The notes under the pieces were generated by a model. It had not been told where the DNA came from and did not search any database. It was given only the letters and a program-made list of their open reading frames with translations. This document shows, piece by piece, positions 34,752 to 40,329 of a stretch of DNA of 40,329 nt. The translations under genes were made by a program, and so were the position numbers. The stretch's first letter is position 1. Every line of letters begins with the position of its first letter. The DNA is from an uncultured Lachnospiraceae bacterium (GTDB taxonomy: Bacteria; Bacillota; Clostridia; Lachnospirales; Lachnospiraceae), in contig CACYJP010000006.1 in the NCBI GenBank assembly GCA_902774725.1, positions 1-40,329 of the forward strand. The letters are read 5' to 3'.

Positions 34752-35528
34752 TTATCTCATCGAATCATATAGGTGTTTCAGATATATCCTCTGAAATTCG
34801 TCGTACTCTGCAAGCCCCTTAAACGCCTCTTCAACGGTATAACCCTCGTCTTTCAGACGCTGAACAAGGCAAGTATACTCTTGTGAAACATCATTTTCAA
34901 CACTTTTTCCTGCCATAAACTCCATAGGAACCAGGATGATCCTGCCGGCCTCGATACCGCTCTGCTTAAGCTCTTTAATTACTTTATAGAGTCTTCTCTC
35001 TCCGTGAAGCGTCGCTACATAGCCGTTTTTAACATGCTTTTTAAGAGACTTTTCAAACCCAAGCAGCTCCTCGGCGCCGTCGGTTTTATGCCCTGCCGTG
35101 ACAAGTATCAGGATATCATCACCCACCTGCTCCGAAAACGCTCCGTGCATGGCACGTGCTACAAGTTCAAAATCCTTGTCAGTATATATAAGCGGAACAG
35201 AAATGCTTACTGTCTTAAAAAGCGCAGCAAGTCCGACCGTCTCCTCCTTCAGCCTTCTGTAGTGTTCTCCATCATGTATGTCTGTTGAAACTATTGCAAG
35301 ATCAGTCACTCCATTTTCCTTCATGTTCAGGATCTCAGCCTTCAGATTACGGACCTTTTCTCCGGTCTCCTCTCTGAGTTTTCTTCTCACATCCTGATCA
35401 GTATATGCAAATGAAACAACCGCATCTTCGAATCTATCACCTACAGAAAGAGCAAACTCACCTATAGTTTTATCCTTTACTTCGTTATCAAGTGTTCCAT
35501 GATTAACGATCAAAAAACCCTGTTTCAT
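34752..35528 (-). CDS. Sirohydrochlorin cobaltochelatase-like protein (CbiK family), altered metal site
   Basis: 258 residues, the length of the CbiK family, which inserts Co(II) into sirohydrochlorin in anaerobic cobalamin synthesis. The N-terminal IVNHGTLDNEV, STDIHDGEHYRRL and ILVTAGHKTDGAEE parallel the family. Of the three metal ligands known for Salmonella CbiK, the first His is kept (TAGH). The Glu position reads His (ATLHGE) and the C-terminal His of AGDH reads Ser (MEFMAGKSVEND). No other cobalamin gene is nearby. It may use another metal or tetrapyrrole, or have lost chelatase activity. ATG 35528 follows GGGGTG. Confidence 0.8.
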   Translation of the reverse strand: MKQGFLIVNHGTLDNEVKDKTIGEFALSVGDRFEDAVVSFAYTDQDVRRKLREETGEKVRNLKAEILNMKENGVTDLAIVSTDIHDGEHYRRLKEETVGLAALFKTVSISVPLIYTDKDFELVARAMHGAFSEQVGDDILILVTAGHKTDGAEELLGFEKSLKKHVKNGYVATLHGERRLYKVIKELKQSGIEAGRIILVPMEFMAGKSVENDVSQEYTCLVQRLKDEGYTVEEAFKGLAEYDEFQRIYLKHLYDSMR

Positions 35529-35575
35529 ACAAGCACACCCCGTACTTTATATACTCTAATCCACATTTTCCGGGC

Positions 35576-36853
35576 TTATTTTACCCACTTACCGGTAGCA
35601 TCAACTGTGTAGTTTCCTATCTTCTCCGAACAAGCCATCGCACCGCTGTTTTTAAGATAATACCAGTCATTTCCCGACTGAACCCATCCGGTCATCATAG
35701 CTCCGTCTGCATTCAGATAATACCAGGTGCTTCCATCCTGAAGCCAGCCTGTATGCATAGCACCATCAGTTCTCATATAATACCAGATGCCCTTTACCTG
35801 TTTCCAGCCGGTTACCATGGCACCACTACCTTCGAGATAATACCACGTAGCGGTGTCCTTGATCCATCCGGTTTCCATATAACCACTTGAGTTAAAGTGA
35901 TACCATACATTTCCTATCTCAGCCCACTCTGACTTTGGATATGATCCATCAGAATACTGATACCACCATCCATAAGCATCGCTCTTCCACTTTCCGAGAT
36001 TCTCTCCGAAAAGATCAGCCAGAACCTCTTCAGCTGTCATGCTCTGATAGCCCTCCGGATCAGCAAAGCCATTTGCTGTGTCCCATCTGAACTGATAGTA
36101 ACCGGAGAGGTAACTAATCGGCTTACTTACATTTGGAAATCTGTTATACCATGAGCTGTAATAGGTCTGCATATAATACTTGGCCAGCTTAACAGCCTCG
36201 GAATCTGTCTTTCCGCTCGGTGTCGGCGTACCGTTTATCTGAACTCCCGGAGGACTGCTGTGAAGTATCACAACACTTCCGTCTGAGCAGCTTCCCAGCA
36301 CGATCCACATATGGCTTGAGCTTGTCATGATGTCACCCGGCTTATAATCCTTTACTGAACCGGGAGCAGTCATTGTACCATAGCCCTTATCCGCAAGCCC
36401 AAAAAATACTTTATTATTATAATCAACATAGCCCGGATTTCCATCCGTCGTCTCAAGCGTGTTATAAAGCGTCCAGCCTAAGTATCCACTGCAGTCCAAA
36501 CCATTATGAATAACGGATACATCCTTCTTGTAATCATAGTTTTTATGATTATAGGAGGACGTCTGCTTTTCGGCAAACTCTGCCCACTTCGCAGAAAGTC
36601 CTATAGTTCTTGCTTCCTTTCCGGCCCCTGTATCCTCTTCATTCCAGCCACCGCCGAAAATATACATAGTAGTTCCAAGTGGCTTAAGACCTGTCTCGAG
36701 AAATCCCTTTACAGACTTTGTCACTGCTGCCTTCTTTTTCTCAGCAGCCTGCACCCTGTCAATCTTAGATACTGTCACAAATGTACCAACCACGAGTGCC
36801 GCGGAAAGCACACCTGCAACCAGCCTTTTCATCTTGCTTTTCTTTCTTATCAT
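35576..36853 (-). CDS. Secreted NlpC/P60-like cell-wall hydrolase with choline-binding-type repeats
   Basis: 425 residues. Residues 1 to about 37 are a signal peptide (basic start, hydrophobic core, VQA cleavage site). About 45-245 is a papain-like NlpC/P60-type domain: Cys121 in NGLDCSGYLGW is the likely nucleophile and His181 in SSSHMW the likely base. About 290-420 holds five 20-residue aromatic repeats of the CW-binding (choline-binding) type, such as TGWLQDGSTWYYLNADGAM, which attach to teichoic acid or similar polymers. It probably cuts cell-wall peptides. ATG 36853 has AAAGGA 6 nt upstream. It is followed by cbiK and preceded by the GlmU-like gene on the same strand. Confidence 0.88.
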   Translation of the reverse strand: MIRKKSKMKRLVAGVLSAALVVGTFVTVSKIDRVQAAEKKKAAVTKSVKGFLETGLKPLGTTMYIFGGGWNEEDTGAGKEARTIGLSAKWAEFAEKQTSSYNHKNYDYKKDVSVIHNGLDCSGYLGWTLYNTLETTDGNPGYVDYNNKVFFGLADKGYGTMTAPGSVKDYKPGDIMTSSSHMWIVLGSCSDGSVVILHSSPPGVQINGTPTPSGKTDSEAVKLAKYYMQTYYSSWYNRFPNVSKPISYLSGYYQFRWDTANGFADPEGYQSMTAEEVLADLFGENLGKWKSDAYGWWYQYSDGSYPKSEWAEIGNVWYHFNSSGYMETGWIKDTATWYYLEGSGAMVTGWKQVKGIWYYMRTDGAMHTGWLQDGSTWYYLNADGAMMTGWVQSGNDWYYLKNSGAMACSEKIGNYTVDATGKWVK

Positions 36854-36931
36854 ACTGTTTCCTTTTTCTTTTATTTCTTCCTGTTTCTCTTCCTTACGAT
36901 TTCTTTGTTTCCCCGGTCAGCCTCTCATCTC

Positions 36932-37633
36932 TTACTCCTTGCTGACTATCACTCCGCCGGTCTTATAAATACTCTCTGCCGGAACAAATCCTCTTACAGG
37001 AGAAAGCGGATAGATATTGGTATGACTTCCGATAACACTTCCGGGATTCAGAACACTGTTACATCCAACCTCCACAAAGTCTCCAAGCATCGCACCGAAC
37101 TTCTTAAGTCCTGTTTCGATACTTACATCATCGTACTCACCATATCCCTTAACTGTAACAAGAGTTTTGTCAGACTTCACATTTGATGTTATTGAGCCTG
37201 CTCCCATGTGTGACTTATATCCGAGAACAGAATCTCCTACATAATTATAATGAGGAACCTGAACATTATCAAATATGATGACATTTTTAAGCTCTGTTGA
37301 ATTACCGACAACACAGTTTTCTCCAACCAGCGCCGATCCTCTTATAAATGCACACTGTCTTACCTCAGTTCCGGCACCGATTATACATGGACCTGCTATA
37401 TAAGCACTGTCAAAAACAGTTGCAGTCTTATGAATCCAGATATCATCACCACGCTTTGTGTACTCGGCTGACAGCTCTGCATCTGCATCGATCTTAGCTC
37501 CGAGTTCAAGTATTGTATCCTTTATCCTCGGAAGTGCCTCCCATGGAAATGTAACACTGCCCAAAAGCTCCGCAGCCTTTGTGTGTGTCAGATCATACAT
37601 ATTTTTTACTGTGAGTAAATCATTATGGCTCAT
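36932..37633 (-). CDS. Left-handed beta-helix protein, GlmU-like transferase domain
   Basis: 233 residues. After about 60 helical residues there is a hexapeptide-repeat beta-helix (VFDSAYIAGPCIIGAG, VGENCVVGNSTELKNVIIFD). HYNYVGDSVLGYKSHMGAGSITSNV matches the active-site region of the GlmU acetyltransferase domain, and a C-terminal helix tail follows. There is no N-terminal nucleotidyltransferase domain, so it cannot be a complete GlmU. It may act on a nucleotide-sugar or its precursor for envelope synthesis. GAGG lies 7 nt before the ATG. It sits 64 nt after topB on the same strand. Confidence 0.85.
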   Translation of the reverse strand: MSHNDLLTVKNMYDLTHTKAAELLGSVTFPWEALPRIKDTILELGAKIDADAELSAEYTKRGDDIWIHKTATVFDSAYIAGPCIIGAGTEVRQCAFIRGSALVGENCVVGNSTELKNVIIFDNVQVPHYNYVGDSVLGYKSHMGAGSITSNVKSDKTLVTVKGYGEYDDVSIETGLKKFGAMLGDFVEVGCNSVLNPGSVIGSHTNIYPLSPVRGFVPAESIYKTGGVIVSKE

Positions 37634-37641
37634 TTCACTAC

Positions 37642-37695
37642 CTCATCTTTCGTCTGTTTTTCATCTTTTTTTCGTCTGTTTTTTCGTCTTTATCA
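37642..37695. repeat. A/G-rich degenerate tandem repeat after topB
   Basis: On the minus strand GACGAAAAAACA, GACGAAAAAAAGATGAAAAACA and GACGAAAGATGAGG follow one another, roughly a 12-22 nt period. It fills the gap between the topB stop and the GlmU-like gene and includes that gene's ribosome site. Confidence 0.6.
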
Positions 37696-37697
37696 CT

Positions 37698-39723
37698 CTA
37701 CTCTTTTGCCTTCGCTTTAGCCTTCGGTTTCTTTTCATAAAACGGTTTTGTCTTATCAAAAACATAGTGCATCTGATTTTGATTCTTCACACTCTTCACC
37801 GCATTTGTATACTTAACAACATAATCCGACAGCTTACTCATATACTCTTCCTCGGAAATGCTTCCATCAGCAACTCCGGCAAGTCCTTTTTCCCAGCTTG
37901 CAGTAAGATCCGCTCTGAGAAGACCGTTAATTGAGTAAAGAACAACATCATATATGATTTCACCGAGGAAGCATGGTGTCAGTACCTGAGTCTTCTTATT
38001 CAGACTTATGTACTTATTATTTACCAGCTTTGTTATTATAGCATCTCTTGTAGCAGATGTCCCGATTCCGCTTCCCTTTATCTGTTCACGTAGCTCTTCA
38101 TCCTCAATCAGCTGTCCTGCATTTTCCATTGCAAGGATCATAGAACCTGATGTATATCTCTTCGGAGGATTGGTCTTTCCCTCCTTTATTTCAAAGCCGT
38201 TACAGGAAAGGACGTCTCCCTTTTTCAGCTTGGAAACATACTCGATAACCTCTTCACTCGCTATCTGTTCACCCTCTGAATCCTGTCCGCTTCCATCTGC
38301 TGAGTCCGACTTCTTACCTGCCCCATCAGAATTACCGGTCTCTTCCTTATCCGATTTCTTCTTTCCGAAGTTCGTGTCTGCAACCTGCAGATATCCCGGT
38401 TTTACCAGAAGCTTAAATGATGCACTCAGCTCTTCTGTTTTTCTTTCAAGAGCTATATTTATCTTCTGATACTGTGCAGGAGGATAAAAGATGGAGACGA
38501 ACCTCCTCGCGATCACCTCATATACGGTCGTTAACATACTTCGACTTTGCTATTCCCTTATAGCCTTCCTGATTTATTATATTCTGAGCGAATGGTGCAA
38601 CCTTCTGATAATTGCATAACCCTCTCAGATTCTTGTCAATTTCTTTTGCTATTGCAGTAGAAAGCACTCTGGCATCTGTTCTCGGATAAGTAACAAGCTT
38701 TTTCTCATAAAGCTCCTGTACTATATTCAGAGTTTCTGTAGGGCTTATCTTGAACATCCTTGAACAGTCATTCTGAAGCTCCGCCAGATTGTACAGCATC
38801 GGCGGATTCTTTTTCTCCGTCTTCTTAGTCATGCTCTTTATCTTCATCTCAACAGGAGTCGGATCCGACAGATACTCTATCAGTTCCTCAGCATCCTTCT
38901 TTTCCTTAAATCCATTTTCCTTATAGAGCTTTGGGCTTCCCTCATACTTACTGCCCTTAACCGCTTTCCACTCAGCATTAAATAGAGTTGTTTCATCGGC
39001 CTCATCCTTTTTCTTTCCTATAAGTCCGACAACTCTGTAAAATGGAGTCGACACGAACTCCCTTATCTCTCGTTCTCTCTTTACTATCATTCCGAGCACA
39101 CAGGTCATTACACGACCTACGGCTATTACGCATTTGTCTGTTCCGAGATACTGTTTTATAGGATATGAGTATTTCAGAGTCAGTGCTCTGGAGAAATTGA
39201 TTCCCATCAGATAGTCTTCCTTCGCACGGAGATAGGCTGAGCAGCTGAGGTTATCATACTCTGAAAGAGGCTTTGCTTCGTTTATTCCTCTGAGAATCTC
39301 CTCCTCAGTCTGTGAATCGATCCAGACTCTTCTTTTATCCTTGCTATCCGGAACCCTTGCCTGATTATCTACCAGCCTGTAGATATACTCTCCTTCGCGT
39401 CCCGAGTCAGTGCATACATAGATAGTCTCAACGTCATCCCTGTTAAGAAGACCACTCACTATCTTGAACTGCTTGCTCACAGCAGGTATGACCTCGTATT
39501 TATAGGTCTCAGGGATAAAAGGTATCGTATCCATGTTCCACCTTTTCAGGTTCGGATCATATGCATCGGGATAGCTCATCCCAACCAGATGTCCGACACA
39601 CCAGGTCACTATGTAGTTTTCATCCTCAAGATAGCCGTCCTTTCTTGCGCCCTTGATCTTAAGGGCCTCCGCGAACTGCTGGGCAACCGAGGGCTTCTCT
39701 GCTATAAAAAGTTTCTTTGCCAT
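37698..39723 (-). pseudogene. topB: DNA topoisomerase III, interrupted by a frame-shifting internal loss
   Basis: The first part (39723-38518, 401 codons) is a normal type IA topoisomerase: KLFIAEKPSVAQQF, TDSGREGEYIYRL, and the catalytic Tyr in LVTYPRTDARVLS. It ends KSKYVNDRI-stop. The second part continues in another frame from about 38537 to 37698 with TTVYEVIARRFVSIFYPPAQ, GSGIGTSATRDAIITKL and a lysine-rich tail. The conserved block that normally joins them (a DHxAIIPT motif and roughly 25 residues) is absent, and the frames differ. Both parts together are near 670 codons, close to full length. It should be inactive as read, unless the reading is an error. AGGGAGA precedes the ATG. Confidence 0.9.
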
Positions 39724-39744
39724 ATATCTCCCTATATTTACCGC

Positions 39745-39788
39745 CTTAATACATCTTTATCATCGTCTTAATACATCTCTATCATCGC
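39745..39788. repeat. 22-nt tandem duplication over a stop codon
   Basis: Units 39745-39766 and 39767-39788 differ at two positions (CTTAATACATCTTTATCATC against CTTAATACATCTCTATCATC). The second holds the stop codon and last codons of the right-edge gene, and the first lies downstream of it. Confidence 0.9.
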
Positions 39789-40329
39789 CTCAAGGCTTTC
39801 TCTTACCTCAGGATAGGACACAATAAAATGTATCGCAGGCGTTACATTTTTCGATATTATAACCCACTTGTCCTTTTGCATAAACAGCTGGACATTTCTG
39901 AATCTCATATCCTGCCTCAGAATAAGTGAATAGTTATTATGCTTTTTCTCCAGCTCCTTTGTCAGTCTCATATGCTCCAGATAATCCTCGTAGCTGTAGT
40001 ATATATACTTATCATAAAAGAGTCCCGAAAGTGAAAGATACATAGGACCTTTCTCAAAGTCCTCCCTTGAAAGCTCAGGAATATGATCCTCCTGCTCAGA
40101 GTGCTTCAGGATTTTCTTCACTCTTTCCTTCTCCGACCATATATAGTCCTTGATCAGCTTCCTGTCATCCTTGGCCACATCATTTTCATCAAAGATGCGG
40201 TCCAGAAGCTCTTCTGAAATAGTATACACAGGAGGTGTCGCCAGAAGATTCTTTCTTTTGCCCTCCACCTCAACATACTCACTCAGAAACTCTTCTCTTC
40301 TTTCCTTTTCATTTTCATTGATTATATCG
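39768..40329 (-). CDS. Unidentified protein, C-terminal part only
   Basis: The frame is open to the right edge, so the real start lies outside the window. The last 186 residues are seen, charged and mostly helical, with ERREEFLSEYVEV near the window edge, DRKLIKDYIWSEKERVKKIL in the middle and QDMRFRNVQLFMQKDKWVII near the end, followed by a SKNVTPAIHFIVSYPEV segment. From memory, similar endings occur in Lachnospiraceae proteins that begin with a helix-turn-helix domain, so a regulator is possible but not shown. It ends 44 nt before topB on the same strand. A GTG at 40268 is not a likely start because the upstream codons continue without a break. Confidence 0.75.
   Translation of the reverse strand, partial: DIINENEKERREEFLSEYVEVEGKRKNLLATPPVYTISEELLDRIFDENDVAKDDRKLIKDYIWSEKERVKKILKHSEQEDHIPELSREDFEKGPMYLSLSGLFYDKYIYYSYEDYLEHMRLTKELEKKHNNYSLILRQDMRFRNVQLFMQKDKWVIISKNVTPAIHFIVSYPEVRESLEAMIEMY

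Noticed and set aside
34723-34768. Plus-strand promoter formed by TTGACT of copy B
   Set aside because: No -10-like hexamer occurs at 16-18 nt, and the direction is antisense to cbiK.

Overview
The window is a chromosomal stretch from an anaerobic Firmicute, most likely a Lachnospiraceae member related to Butyrivibrio or Roseburia. This is inferred from gene content and protein style: a T-box-controlled trp operon with an ACT-domain first gene, AddAB, QueH/QueF, Trk/Ktr potassium transporters, choline-binding-type cell-wall repeats and a TGDESP-type sorting signal. Almost every gene is on the minus strand. The plus-strand exceptions are hslO, a 77-aa protein and a phosphoribosyltransferase-like gene. 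No tRNA, rRNA, CRISPR array, prophage or complete insertion sequence was recognised.

Layout in coordinate order. 1-455 is the N-terminus of a membrane sensor (5TM-5TMR_LYT). 517-2469 is a membrane-bound c-di-GMP phosphodiesterase with its own promoter. 2544-9552 is a complete trp operon read leftwards: ACT protein, trpE, trpG, trpD, trpC, trpF, trpB, trpA. It is driven by a strong promoter at about 9898-9927 and a T-box leader (9596-9891) whose specifier reads UGG (Trp). 9941-12376 holds rnhA, hslO and queH. 12521-12754 is a small stand-alone gene with its own promoter and terminator. 12829-14485 is a DUF308 protein, ispF and a membrane protein. 14594-27082 is a probable seven-gene operon: addB, addA, queF, folC, an acidic coiled-coil membrane protein, a CDP-glycerol glycerophosphotransferase and a HAD phosphatase. 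27223-29641 is a divergent lipoprotein / PRTase-like pair around a tandem operator-like array. 29848-34698 is a double potassium-uptake cluster (trkA, trkH, ktrB, ktrA). 34752-40329 holds a CbiK-like protein, a choline-binding NlpC/P60-like hydrolase, a GlmU-like left-handed beta-helix protein, a broken topB and the 3' part of an unidentified gene.

The most unusual observations are these. (1) TrpG lacks about 29 residues that carry the nucleophile-elbow cysteine, yet the frame is intact. (2) topB is interrupted by a similar-sized loss that shifts the frame. (3) Many genes have short imperfect tandem duplications across or just after their stop codon. (4) ktrA appears to start with ATT. (5) A 24-nt dispersed element occurs twice, and one copy supplies the -35 box of a promoter. 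(6) A remnant of a sortase sorting signal overlaps the end of ktrA. (7) The CbiK homologue has lost two of its three expected metal ligands. No wholly new multi-gene system can be claimed from the sequence alone.
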